The position numbers and the translations under genes were made by a program. From the NCBI GenBank assembly GCA_029379385.1, contig CM055608.1:17668350-17732349 (forward strand): a stretch of 64,000 bases of DNA, given 5' to 3'. The notes beneath the pieces are model-generated. The model was not told the origin of the DNA, searched no databases, and saw only the letters and a program-made list of their open reading frames with translations. Origin of the DNA: Quillaja saponaria (lineage: Eukaryota > Streptophyta > Magnoliopsida > Fabales > Quillajaceae). Each line of letters begins with the position of its first letter. Position 1 is the stretch's first letter. Below are positions 36,653 through 47,668 of the stretch, piece after piece.

Positions 36653-37773
36653 TTTGTAATTATGACATAATTCATTAAACGAATTATGTTAATATCTTTA
36701 CTCAAAATAGTGTTGCAGGATTAAAAAACCAATATCTATTGAAGATAGCAAGGTCGTTGATGTTCACTATGAATGTTCCAAAATCTTATTAAGGGGATGC
36801 AGTTCTCTCAGCTACTTATCTTATAAATCGGATGCCATTACAAGCTATCAATTTTAAGACTCCTCTAAATCTTCTTCTAGGGAATTGCTCATTCATTGTT
36901 CCTCCAAAGATTTTTGGTTGTGTTTGTTTTGTGTATGAGCATAGAAATAATATCAGCAAGCTTGATCCCAAAGCTCTTAAATGCATCTTTATTGGATACT
37001 CAACAACTCAAAAAGCATACAAGTGTTACCACCCACCTACAAAGAAAACTCATGTTAGCATGGATGTCACCTTTTAAGAATCCAATGCTTGTTTCTCACT
37101 GTCATCTCTTCAGGGGGAGAACTATCTTGAGGAAGAGTTGACTTATGAGTTGAGGGAGAGTGATGTCATTGTTGAAGTTGACTTATGAAAGTCGAGGGGA
37201 GTGTATACCATCTTTGGAGGAGAGTAACAGGGAGAAGGGAGATGAAGAGATTATAAATAAAGAAAGGTTACCTGAGCTTGAAAAAGGGAATGATGGTAAA
37301 ACTCATATTTGCAGTGAAACTTCTATGAGACTGGCAAATGATGATTTGCTTACATACAGTTGTTAGAAACATAAAGTTACAACCCTTAAAAGCGCTTTAC
37401 CTAGCCAAGATTCAATCCCAATCTCAAAACAAATTCTTGTGAATTGTAAGCCTTCAGATCCTACTTTTTCTTCTCTTTCTTTTTCACATCTACCTTGCAT
37501 ATTCCTATTATTAATACCATTAATCTTCCTACTTCAATTAGAAAAAGAGTTAGAACATGTACTCAACATCCGATTTCTAACCATGTCTCATATAATAAAT
37601 TGTATCTACCTTATAGAGCTTTCTTGTCTTCTTTGTCCTTTATATCTATTCCCCAGGGTTAAAGAAAACATCTATTAAACCTAAATAGAAGGATGCCATG
37701 GTTAAGGAAATGAAAGCCTTGTCCAAAAAGGATACTTGGGAACTTACTAGTCTTCCTCAAGGAAAATGGGCAA

Positions 37774-38215
37774 TTGGCTGTAAATGGATCTTTACCATTA
37801 AGAGAAAAGCTGATGGGGACAATTGACAGATACATAGCGAGACTTGTTCTCAAGGGCTTCACTCAAACTTATAGGGTGGATTATCAAGAAACGTTTGCTC
37901 CAGTTGCCAACATGAAATCTATCAATGTTCTTATCTCTTGTACAGTGAATCTTGGTTGGGATTTGCAACAACTAGATGAAAAGAATGCCTTCTTGCATGG
38001 AGATCTTGCAAAGGAAGCTTATAAGGAGATTTCTCTAGGTTTCTCTTGTCAAAAAACTAAAGGGAAGGTATGCAGGTTGAGGAAGTCCTTGTATGGCTTC
38101 AAACAGTTAACTCGAGCCTCGTTTGATAGATTTCATCACACCATGTATATTAAACATTGCAACGAAAGGGTTCTATTCTTATTGTTTATGTTGATAATAT
38201 AATTGTGACGAGATA
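37774..38215 (+). pseudogene. copia D reverse transcriptase N-terminal half
   Basis: The largest open block of the element reads LVLKGFTQTYRVDYQETFAP, then VNLGWDLQQLDEKNAFLHGD, CQKTKGKVCRLRKSLYGFKQ and RASFDRFHHTMYIKHCN. A one-base shift then gives IVYVDNIIVT, so the second catalytic Asp is Asn. Thumb and RNase H follow after 38220 in other frames. Confidence 0.85.
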
Positions 38216-38489
38216 ATTCTACAAAGGTATCCAAGCTGAAAAATCATCTTGTCAGGGAATTTGAGATCAAGGATTTGGGGAGGCTTAGTTACTACCTTGG
38301 GATCGAAGTTGCTCATTCTGCAAATGGTATCTTCCTACCTCAAAGGAAGTATGTCATTGATCTGCTAGAGGAGACAGTTATGCTTGGATGTAGGCCTGCA
38401 AACACACCTATTGAAGCAAACCATAATACAAAGTGGTGATGGAGAATGTGTTGATAAAGAGAGATACCAACGATTGGTTGGAAAGCTGC

Positions 38490-38780
38490 TGTTAAACAGA
38501 AGCTATAAAAGGATAAAATCTAGAACTGAAAAACGAAAATGAAAAAGAAAGAACTCAATCTAGCCTACTGTCTCATTGAAAAAAATCAAAATTCACTATT
38601 CTGTTCTTGAAGAAAATACAAGTGTTTAGCTCAAAAAACATACTGAAACCCTAGAGCTAACCGCCTTTATATATAAGCTACAAAAAAGAAACCCTAAAAA
38701 ATTATTTTTGGGTCGTAATTATCCAACGGCTCCCACCGCAAAACTTTAACCCAAACCAATAAACAAGACAAAACATAATA
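38490..38780 (-). mobile_element. solo LTR inserted in copia D
   Basis: The insert is flanked by GCTGC (38485-38489 and 38781-38785), a 5-bp duplication. Removing it and one copy restores the RT-end reading GKLLYLSHT. On the minus strand it runs TATTATGTTTTGTC... to ...TTCTGTTTAACA and contains a TATATATAAAGG box with AGGGTTT words downstream, as in an LTR promoter. I do not recognise the parent element. Confidence 0.75.
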
Positions 38781-39819
38781 GCTGCTTTATTTATCCCACA
38801 CTCGTCTAGACATAGCCTATACTGTTAGTGTGCGTAGCCAATTTATGCATGATCCTCATTTAGCTCACTTGGATGCAATTTATTGTATACTGCAATACTT
38901 GAAATCTGCATCTGGGAAGGGTCTCCTTTTTGAAAACTGTTAGAAGCCTATACAAATGCATATGGGGCTGGATCACTTGATGATAGTGATGATAGGAGAT
39001 CTACTTCAAGATATTGCACCTTTATTGGTGAGAATCTAATGTCATGGAGAAGCAAGAAATAAACTGTAGTTGCTAGATCTAGTGCTGAAACAAAATATAG
39101 AGCGATGGCTCACGGGACTTATGTGTTGTTATGGCTTAAAAAGGTAATGGAAGATCTCATATAAACTAGAGAAAAACCTCTTGTGTTGTATTTGTGACAA
39201 CATCTCAACTATCAATATAGTTCACAATCCAGTCCAGCATAATCGTACGAAACATATCAAGATTGATAGGCATTTTATCAAGGAAAAGCTACACTCTAGG
39301 CTCATTTGTATACCTTTTGTAAAGTATGAGAATTAATTAGTTGATGTCTTCACAAAAGGTCTTGGTAGCTGTGATTTTCATCCCTATTGTTTATAAGATG
39401 GGCATGAGAGATACCTATGCTCCATCTTGAGAGAGAGTGTTGGATGTAAATACTTAGTTGCATAGGGGTATTTCAGTATTTATCCGGAGTGTATATATAT
39501 TATATGTTGTAATTGTTTGAAAAACAACAAGATATTTTCCTCAAAACTCAACTAGATTCACTTCTAAGAAGGATCCAAAAGACACAAACATTCATCTTTA
39601 CAAAGAATCTAAAAATTCAAGGTTCATGCTCTTCCTAGAGCTATTTTTTACACCTAACATGTTTAAAAATTATACACCATCAAAAAGAGAGAGAAGCCAA
39701 CTTCTGCTTCAAAGAAGGTATAGAGAACAAATTGTATTACATAATACCTTGTATTTAAGCATAATCAGGTGTTTGAACAAAAGAGTAGTAGTACAAAAGT
39801 TGAAAAAGAAAACACTTGC

Positions 39820-39885
39820 CTTATTATTTAGCTCTCCCAGCTGAGGAAAACAGCTGATGTAAGGAGCCCATTCACATTCTTGCAT
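39820..39885 (-). pseudogene. SET pseudogene exon 5, with a GC splice donor
   Basis: The exon reads QECEWAPYISCFPQLGELNN then K, matching the conserved W-A-P-Y-I-S segment. The donor is AAG|GCAAGT, a textbook GC-AG donor. The acceptor side is poor: the sequence before the conserved codons is TTTTTCCTGTCATGCAA, with no AG in the right phase, so the acceptor may have mutated. Intron 4 is about 155 bp. Intron 5 is about 11.2 kb and holds copia D and copia G. Confidence 0.8.
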
Positions 39886-40039
39886 GACAGGAAAAAACTA
39901 AATGAGCAAATGACTTTAGTTACTTGGAATTTGTTTAAAAGTCAGATTGGGCTATACAGTGCATAAGGCTATAGGAAATACTATTAAGTTCAGAACTACT
40001 TCTCATAAAAACAAAAATGGATAAGAAGGTTATCTGAAC

Positions 40040-40145
40040 CATTTTCTGCTCAGCCAGAACTAAAAGTGCCAATTTCGCCGATGTTTCCAACTTCATCACC
40101 TAGTAAGGATCTGATTTCTGCAAGGAGATTGTCAGGAGTTATTTG
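40040..40145 (-). pseudogene. SET pseudogene exon 4, with a one-base frameshift
   Basis: After the acceptor TGCAG, it reads QITPDNLLAEIRSLLGDEVG and N-I, then leaves frame. In the next frame AKLALLVLAEQKM continues to the donor AAAATG|GTTCAG. The exon is 106 nt where 105 (35 codons) would keep frame, so one G near 40078-40079 is extra. Without the shift the exon matches the family. As it stands, translation would stop at TGA soon afterwards. Confidence 0.85.
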
Positions 40146-40260
40146 CTGCAGTCAAGAAAGGACGATATTAACTTTAACTTGACATGGTCACAGAGTGAAA
40201 TTCATATCAGAAAGCTTTGACAAAGTTCAGCAATGTATATTGTACCACATTATAAGGAAC

Positions 40261-40309
40261 CTTCAAAATGCTTTCTCCAGCTTGTATAGTCTTGGAAGCA
40301 TATAAACAC
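40261..40309 (-). pseudogene. SET pseudogene exon 3
   Basis: The 49-nt exon lies between acceptor GCATGCAG and donor GAAG|GTTCCT. Its first G completes the Arg codon from exon 2, then CLYASKTIQAGESILK follows. The A-S-K-x-I-x-A-G-E-x-I-L block is the early SET strand that contacts the cofactor in this family (family knowledge). It ends in phase 0, matching exon 4. The upstream intron 2 is 7.4 kb and holds the composite LTR element. Confidence 0.85.
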
Positions 40310-40704
40310 CTGCATGCAGCACAAGAATTTTAAACCTTATATGACAAAAGGAAACATGAGCGAGAAGTTTTTTTTACATAGATACCCATAAGGCCAGCAC
40401 ACATACATCATCAGTTGTTTTCTTATAAAGTAATACAAGGTTACAAGCCTAGACTATCTATAAGCAGCATTTAGTTCAGAAACTGCTTTACATCTTGTTC
40501 AATGCCACTTTTACTGGTTAGGTTTGGTCTGTTTCCTAACATGTCTGAGCTTTGAATAGGCTTCACAATCAGAATATATTTCCTAGTGGTCTGATATTAA
40601 TGTTCGACTTCATACCCAACATACGAGTTCTTCTTCTTTAGAGCTAATTTGTATCACTCTTTGGTGCATTTGGAAGGCAAGAAATGGCCAGATTTTCAAC
40701 AATG

Positions 40705-40984
40705 CTTTTTTATTAGAGAATAGATTTATTAAGAGAGAAGGAAATTACAAGGATCGAGGACAAGAAAGCCTCCTAATAATACATCAAAGAGGAAAATAAC
40801 ACAAAGAGAAGCGAGCTGAAACAAAATGGAGTCTATCAGAGATACACCGTAAAAAGCACCTGCTGCAAAGCACCAAGGAGATGCCAAAAAGCATAGTACA
40901 GCGAATGACAGCCCAACACTCTGTTTCATAAAGCATAGCACGGCATATGACTGTTTCATAAAATTTACCGTTTAGCTTTGAAGG
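40705..40984. other. possible LINE 3' end (minus strand)
   Basis: The TTTTTTATTAGAGAATAGATTTATTAAGAGAG word, followed by CCTCCTAATAATACATCAAAG-like sequence, resembles the 3' UTR of plant L1 LINEs read from the minus strand. No ORF supports it. The composite LTR element starts at 40985. Confidence 0.35.
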
Positions 40985-41280
40985 TATTAGGAATATAATA
41001 TTATTATATTGTGTAGTCCTACATTGTTTAGATGTGAAAGTCTATGTTCTATTATTTACTATAAATAAAGCTTATGGGTGTAGGCTTTGAAATATCAATC
41101 AATGCCACAATCTTTTCCTTATTCTATTTTATTTAACATGGTATCAGAGCTTAGAAAGAAAAAAAAAAAAAACCCTAATTTTTATTTTCCGCTGTGTTTC
41201 TTTCCAGCGTGTCTCTCTATTGCTGCGTTTCATTCCAACAGTACGATTATTGTTCATCGGGGTATTGTTTATCAGTATGT

Positions 41281-42389
41281 CTACCTCTGAAAAATCTAAA
41301 ATCGGTATGTCAAAACCTAGTACTTTTACCTCTGTGTTTTCTAGATCCCCTGTTATTACTACAGCTAACATTGTTCAATCAGCCAATTCACTTGAAGTTT
41401 CACCATCTAAAGACAAGCCTATTAATGTCTCATTATCAGCTACTGAATATGATAAGTTCCTACAATATCAAGCTACCCAGCAATTTTCTCATAGTAATTT
41501 TGTCGCTTGCCTCTCTCAAACCCCTTCTGACACTTGGATTCTTGATTCTGGTACCTCTGATCACATATCTGGTAATCCCAAACTTTTTTCTAGTATTAGT
41601 AATCCATCATCACTTTCCACTATTACTATAGCTAATGGCTCCATAACCATTGCTAAAGGTATAGGCCAAGCTAAACCATTATCTTCTTTGCCTTTAGAAT
41701 CTGTGTTTTATGTCCCTGAATATTCATTCAGTCTGATTTCTATTAGTCAATTGACTCGTTCTCTCAATTGTTCTGTCACTTTTATTGATGATTTTTTTAC
41801 TATACAGGACCGACGTACGGGACGAACGATTGGCACAAGGCATGAGTCACATGGCCTCTACCATCTTACCACACTACCTACATCTTCAGTGACTTGCTCT
41901 ATAGATGTATCACCTATTCTCATTCACAGTCGATTGAGTCATCCTAGTCTATCTAAGCTTCAAAAAATGGTTCCTCGTTTGTCATCTCTGTCATCTTTAA
42001 ATTGTGAATCGTGTCAGCTTGGCAAGCACACACGTGCTCCGTTTCCAAAGCATAGTCGTTTTAGAGCAGAGTCTCCCTTTCATCTTGTTTATACTGATGT
42101 TTGGGGTCCTAGTCGTGTTAGTTCATCTTTGGAATTTCAGTATTTCGTAACCTTTATTGATGACTATTCTCGTTGCACGTGGTTATTTTTAATGAAAAAT
42201 CGTTCTGAGTTATTTTCTATATTCCAACAGTTTTGTGCTGAAATTAAAACACAATTTGGTGTTTCTATTCGTATTTTGCATAGTGATAATGCACGTGAAT
42301 ATTTTTCTACATCATTTCAACACTTTATGACATCTCAAGGTATGCTGCATCAATCATCTTGTTCTCACACCCCTCAACAAAATTGTTGA
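41281..42389 (+). pseudogene. copia F gag end, protease and integrase
   Basis: A long open block starts MSTSEKSKIGMSKPST and soon reaches the protease motif WILDSGTSDHISG. Most of gag, including any zinc knuckle, is missing. It continues with VFYVPEYSFSLISISQL, the pre-integrase HSRLSHPSLSKLQKM, CESCQLGKHTRAPFP, and integrase YTDVWGPS (first Asp) and LHSDNAREYF (second Asp). It stops at TPQQNC, where a small deletion removes the Gly codon before VERKNRNLIETART, so the segment bearing the Glu continues in the next frame (42390-42600). Confidence 0.9.
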
Positions 42390-43002
42390 GCGCAAAAACA
42401 GAAATTTAATTGAAACAGCTCGCACTTTATTACTTCATGGTCATGTTCCACTTCGGTTTTGGGATGATGCTGTACTTACTGCATGCTACCTTATTAATCG
42501 CATGCCATCTTCTACATTGCATAATAAAATTCCATATTCTATCATCTTTCCTGATCATCCCTTATAATCACTTCCGCTTCGTATCTTTGGTTGCATTTGT
42601 TTTGTTCATGATCTAACACCTGGACAGGATAAACTCTCTTCCAAATCATTTAAGTGCATATTCTTGGGTTATTCTCGTCTTTAAAAAGGGTATAAATGTT
42701 ACTGTCCAGATAAGAATCGTTACTTTATCTCCGCTGATGTTACATTTTTTGAGGAATCTTCATTCTTTTCCTCGACTATTCCCGAGTCACCTTCTATCTC
42801 TGAGGCTCTTCCGGTTCCTTATCTTGGACCAAATGACTATGTATCATCTGCACCACTACCTGATCTTCCAGAAGACATTGTTGATGTATCTGATGACTCA
42901 CCTTCTGTCCCAACACCTTCCCGTGCCTCGGATCCTGCTTCACCACCTATTTTATGCAGAGATACTCGTTCAACTCGTAATCCTTATCCTATTTATACTT
43001 TT

Positions 43003-43932
43003 TTGAGTTATCATCGTTTATCTTCACCCTATTATGCATTTGTCTCCTCTTTGTCTTCTATTTCTATTCCAAAGTCCACCAGTGATGTTCTTGCTCATCC
43101 CGAATGGCGGCAAGCCATGATTGATGAAATGAACGCCTTATATACTAATGGTACTTGGGAACTGGTCTCTTTACCTTCTAAAAAATCCACTATTGGCTGT
43201 AAATGGGTATACACCGTAAAAGTTCATCCTGATGGTTCTATTGATCGCTTAAAGGCTAGATTGGTAGCAAAAGGCTACACTCAGGTCTATGGTGTGAATT
43301 ATTCAAAAACTTTCTCTCCCGTGGCTAAAATTACATCTGTCAGGGTATTTATATCTCTAGCTGCTATTTTTGATTGGCCACTCAATCAATTGGACATCAA
43401 AAATGCTTTCTTACATGGTGACCTTGATGAAGAAGTCTTTATGGAGCAACCACCTGGTTTTGTTGCTCAGGGGGAGTCCGGTATGGTGTGTCGATTGAAA
43501 AAGTTTCTATATGGCTTAAAACAATCTCCTAGAGCTTGGTTTAGTAGATTCAGTGAATTTGTTCTTAGTTTTGGCCTTCAGAGGTGTACTGTTGATCACT
43601 CAGTTTTCTATAAACATACACCTAATGGCAGAATTCTTTTAATTGTATATGTGGATGATATTGTGATTACAGGTGATAATAATCATGGGATTCAGCAATT
43701 GAAATCATTCCTACAGTCTGAGTTTCAAACTAAAGACATAGGACAGCTAAAATACTTCTTGGGCATTGAGGTTGCAAGATCACAATTGGGTATTTGCCTT
43801 TCTCAAAGAAAGTATTGTCTAGATGTCTTGAGTGATATAGGTATGTTGGATTCCAAACCTGTAGATACTCCTATGGAACCCAAAACTAAACTTGTACCAG
43901 ATGAGGGGGAGCTACTGACTAATCCTGAGTAA
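43003..43932 (+). pseudogene. copia F reverse transcriptase
   Basis: A 309-residue open block begins MSYHRLSSPYYAFVSSLS. RVT_2 motifs are complete: HPEWRQAMIDEMNAL, IGCKWVYTVKVHPDGSIDRL, KARLVAKGYTQ, LDIKNAFLHGDLDEEV, YGLKQSPRAWF and LLIVYVDDIVITGDN with an intact YVDD. It ends in a TAA in place of the Q/E codon before YRHLVGKLNYLT. It is the best preserved polymerase in the window. Confidence 0.92.
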
Positions 43933-44658
43933 TATAGACATCTTGTTGGTAAGCTGAATTATCTCACAGTCACTAGACCAGATATTGCTTTTGCAACTAG
44001 TATGGTTAGCCAATTTCTTTCTCAGCCTCGAACATCTCATTGGAATGCTGTTGTTCGTATCCTACGATACCTTAAAACTGCATCCGGAAAGGGATTATTA
44101 TATAAGAATCATGGGCACACTCTAGTTTGAGGACATGGTCATGGTCATACATTAGTCCATAAACATATTTCTACTCCAGTTCAAGATTATAGCGATGCTG
44201 ATTGGGCAGGCTCTCAATTTGACAAAAGATCTACTACAAGATATTGTATATTTCTGAGTGGAAATCTTGTTTCATGGAAAAATAAAAAGCAGACTGTTGT
44301 TGCAAGATCCAGTGTTGAATCTGAATATAGGGTCATGACTCATACCACTGCTGAGTTAGTTTAGCTGAAAAATCTATTAGACGAACTTGGATTTCAGCAC
44401 TCACAGCCTATGGAGTTAGTATTTGATAATCAAGCTGCATTACATATTGCATCAAATCCAGTCTTTCATGAACGAACAAAACATATAGAAGTTGACTGTC
44501 ATTTCGTTCGTGAGAAGCTTATGGATAATACAATCAAGACTACATATGCAAAATCAGAATATCAGTTAGCAGACTTATTCACAAAATCTTTGACAGGAAA
44601 CCGATTGCGATATCTATGCAACAAGCTTGGAACATATAATCTTTATGCTCCAGCTTGA
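43933..44658 (+). pseudogene. copia F RNase H
   Basis: It continues the reverse transcriptase with RHLVGKLNYLTVTRPDIAFA, DYSDADWAGSQFDKRSTTRY, VVARSSVESEYRVM and VFDNQAALHIASN, ending KLGTYNLYAPA and TGA. These carry the RNase H acidic residues (Asp in DADW, Glu in SSVESEY, Asp in FDNQAA). Two in-frame stops and a small imperfect duplication (HGHTLV, then GHGHGHTLVHKH, near 44110-44170) break it. Confidence 0.88.
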
Positions 44659-44665
44659 GGGGGAG

Positions 44666-44889
44666 TGTTAGAGTGTAAATATAGGCAGCTTAATTAGTGG
44701 GTCAAATTTCCTTATTTATAGTTTCCTTCCTTATTTATAGTTTCCTTATTTCTGTGTAATTTATATTACGTATTTGGTTCATATTTAGTCTAAGTTCACT
44801 ATGGTAGGTTAAATACTTTAGCCTATAAATAAAGGCTCCTTCTTGTATATTAAAAATCATCTTAATATACATTCTTCTTATATTCAACA
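44666..44889 (+). repeat. internal LTR of family F (224 bp)
   Basis: It starts TGTTAGAGTGTAAATATAGG directly after a polypurine tract and ends CTTCTTATATTCAACA directly before a primer-binding site. Inside is a duplicated word, CCTTATTTATAGTTTCCTT, and a TATAAATAAAGG box. It has no similarity to the outer LTRs apart from the ends. No second copy lies in the window. Confidence 0.88.
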
Positions 44890-45610
44890 TGGTATTAGAG
44901 CGGGTTTGAAACCCAAGCCCGATCTTGGCCCGATTTTGAAAAGAACCCTAATCTTCTTTTTCTTTTATCTAGCCGCCACATGAAGAAAAAAAAGAATAAA
45001 AAAAAAAAAAGCTTTGCAACCAGCTATCATTAAGCCTAGTTATTTCTTCCATTCAAGCCTCATTATTTCTTTTCTATCCCTAATTATCTCTTTCATCTAA
45101 AAGACGGCTCACTCCCCTTTTCTTTTCAAGCCTATTTAGGGTTTGACGGCTCAAAAAATTTGACAGTTCAATAGTACCTTCATGAACTTCCCGTTGTGTC
45201 TCTTTCCAGCGGTGCTCTTTTTATTTTTCTGAAAAATCCCGTTGTGCATTTTTCCAACGGTGCTCTTTTTATTTTTTCGAAAAATCCGGCTGTGTCTTTT
45301 TTCAGCCAACACGAGTACTATTCATGGGTACCAATATGTTCATCAAACGGATTGAAGCTTCACCTAGATTGTTGTAAGTAAAGAGGAGTGTAGAGATTGG
45401 TAATTGAGTTTTATTTGTACAAGAATGAGCATTATATGCTCCATCTTGAGGGGGAGTATTAGGAATATAATATTATTATTTTGTGTAGTCCCACATTGTT
45501 TAGATGTAGAAGTCTATGTTTTATTATTTACTATAAATAAAGCTTATGGGTGTAGGTTTTGAGATATCAATCAAGGCCACAATCCTTTCCTTATTCTATT
45601 TTATTTAATA

Positions 45611-47668
45611 GAATGTATCCTACAATCACACAAAACTCACAAAGCGTTTCCCCATTTCAGCCAATTAGATCTAACACTGAAACATCATATTCCATTTCTC
45701 CATCATGTTGATATTATATTTGATACAAGATACTTAAAGTACTCGCTAGAATCTCTTGACCATCGATGCTAACTAAGCAAGCAATCCTCTTTCTACCTTG
45801 CGAAACCTACATTTCATATAGAGTTCTACTAAATCTAAAGCTTCTAGATGTCACCATAGTTTTAGATTAGCGTTGAGCCCTATCTTGGTTTTACACTATA
45901 TCATCCACTTTCCTTTAAACCACATCTTTAGCTTGGAAAAGAGTGACTTTCAGGCTTCTAGTATAAAATATTAGAGTTTCTAACTTCTATCCACACCACT
46001 AGCAAGACAGTAGCCACTCAGAAGATGGAAATTCTGGCAATTCATGAACATAAAGTCCAAATGAGTAAACAGTTCTCCAACCTGCTTGAACTATTGTATC
46101 TTATTACCTTTAAGTCAAAGAGGATCCACTGATAAGTCAATTATCGATGTTCTAAAATTCATGCAAGATATTAAATCTTAAGTAGCATATTTGATCCCAA
46201 CGGCCCCCTGAGAAGTATGAAGAGTCTCATCTTCATACAACTAGTTCTAATTTTTATATGAATTTACTCTTATCATTCTAAAATTGTGAATTTTCAGGCA
46301 ACAATACTTAAACTATCTATATGTATTGAGTGAAGAGAATAATTTCGGGTGTTTCAATAATTAAAATGAGAAGATTTAGTAACCCACAGATCAATGAAAT
46401 TGCGATTTTGCATGTGCCAAAAGAGGCCCCATGTGTCATGGATTTTTCTTAACAGAGATGAACTCATCCATGAAAACCAAAACATGTGGCAGCTGATTTT
46501 TATATCTCGAAACATCTTATGACATTTTCAGGGGAAGTGCTTTAGTCGAGATATTTGAACTTAATTTCTTAAATCTTTTTCGGATTTCTGCTATATAAAT
46601 CTAAAAACAACAAACAAAAAAACTTACATTTTCTTTAACACTATTATCATGATCACCAGAACACCTCTAAGAACAAATCCATTGACCCAAGTCTGTAAAT
46701 GTTTAAAGAACCTTCTTCTAATTCCATGTTTTATCATGCCTCTAATTTCATTACATCTACCACATGCATATCCAATAATTTACTAGAAATCTTTCATCTG
46801 CTAGAAGTTGCGATGCAATTTTGGTTTTCATAATAGTGCAAAGAATCAAAAGACGACTCGATATAACTCCTTCAAGAATTTTCTGTGGGTTTCAATTCAG
46901 CTGCAAATAAACATTGGAACTATCTTAGTAATAGATATTTCCATTTAAATTATCTATGTTTGCCCTTGTATATAGGATATTATACATATACAATTTATTT
47001 ATTTCATGCTGTTCAGAATTCTAGTATCAATTTCGGTAGCCATCTTGATAACTTATAAGTTATCAGTTATCATTACACTCAAAAGGCCCATTGTAAAATT
47101 GACTATCTGCCACACTACAATATGCAAGCAAAACCAAAGTGATACTGCAAATCAGTCACTCTGTACCATTAAATCACAGAAAGTGTATTTCCATATTCTG
47201 ATCATACCAGCTCTTGATCAACCAGCCCAGCTAACCAGCCCTTTATAACTACTTCACAACTTTAAACAGTTAGATTGCATTGATGATCCTTACAACTTAA
47301 GTTCCTATTTCCTAGTAAGTGAGACGATGAGTGTCATAACAAGATTTCAGGAGCAAAAAATTAGTTGTGATATGGAATTATGGATTACAATTTGAACTGA
47401 TCATGAGAATGGATTTTAAAATAATAATAAGAAATATTTAAAAAATCAGCACTGTAAGCTTTTTTCTTTAATTTTTTTAATTTAAAAATAATTACAATCA
47501 AGATATTAGTCAGCTGAATATTTCAACTTTAAATTAGAAAGTTAGCGGGGTAATTTAAACTTCACAAGATTTATTGAAACTAAAGCCCTTACACTGAAAC
47601 ATAATGAAGTGGAATTGCAATGGTGATAAGATACTAGTGAGCTTCAAAACTAAGATATGCATAGAAAC
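45611..47668. other. intron 2, unassigned part
   Basis: AT-rich sequence between the composite element and exon 2. I found no exon, terminal repeat or coding block in it. Confidence 0.4.

Larger units (their letters stand above)
33958..39553 (+). mobile_element. copia element D, full-length, carrying two nested insertions
   Basis: LTRs are 33958-34075 and 39438-39553 (about 117 bp, TGTTGGATGT...). The target duplication AGATT is perfect (33953-33957, 39554-39558). A degenerate primer site CAGTATAAGAAC follows the 5' LTR. Domains in order: degraded gag, protease (CIIDSGASDHMT, near 35060), integrase (HSDIW, RSDNGTKYTE), integrase tail (DAVLSATYLINRM), reverse transcriptase from 37780 (LVLKGFTQTYRVDYQETFAP; YVDN in place of YVDD), RNase H and YAPS end, and a polypurine tract GAGAGAGAG. 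A non-autonomous hAT lies in integrase and a solo LTR at the RT/RNase H border. Many stops are present. Confidence 0.92.
40985..45610 (+). mobile_element. composite LTR retrotransposon (LTR-E outside, copia F inside)
   Basis: Outer LTRs of 154 bp (40985-41138, 45457-45610) are nearly identical and start TATTAGGAATATAATATTA. Flanks GAAGG and GAATG suggest one target duplication for the whole. After the 5' LTR come a primer site TGGTATCAGAGC (41139-41150), a leader, and pol of family F. Pol ends in CTTGAGGGGGAG and an unrelated 224-bp LTR-F (44666-44889). A second primer site TGGTATTAGAGC (44890-44901) and an approximately 550-bp non-coding leader then run to a second polypurine tract (45445-45456) and the outer 3' LTR. 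The second leader and LTR-E together equal the short element at 59568-60462. Confidence 0.9.

Noticed and set aside
37439..37678. Leu/Ser-rich frame as a membrane protein
   Set aside because: It overlaps the decayed integrase-RT linker of copia D in another frame.
40729..40959. Hydrophobic minus-strand frame as a membrane protein
   Set aside because: It lies in LINE-tail-like sequence between exon 3 and the composite element, with no start context or homologous motif.
40985..45610. Simple nested insertion of copia F into the short element
   Set aside because: A nested insertion needs two LTR-F copies and a duplicated target. Only one LTR-F is present and both joins fall exactly at primer-binding sites.
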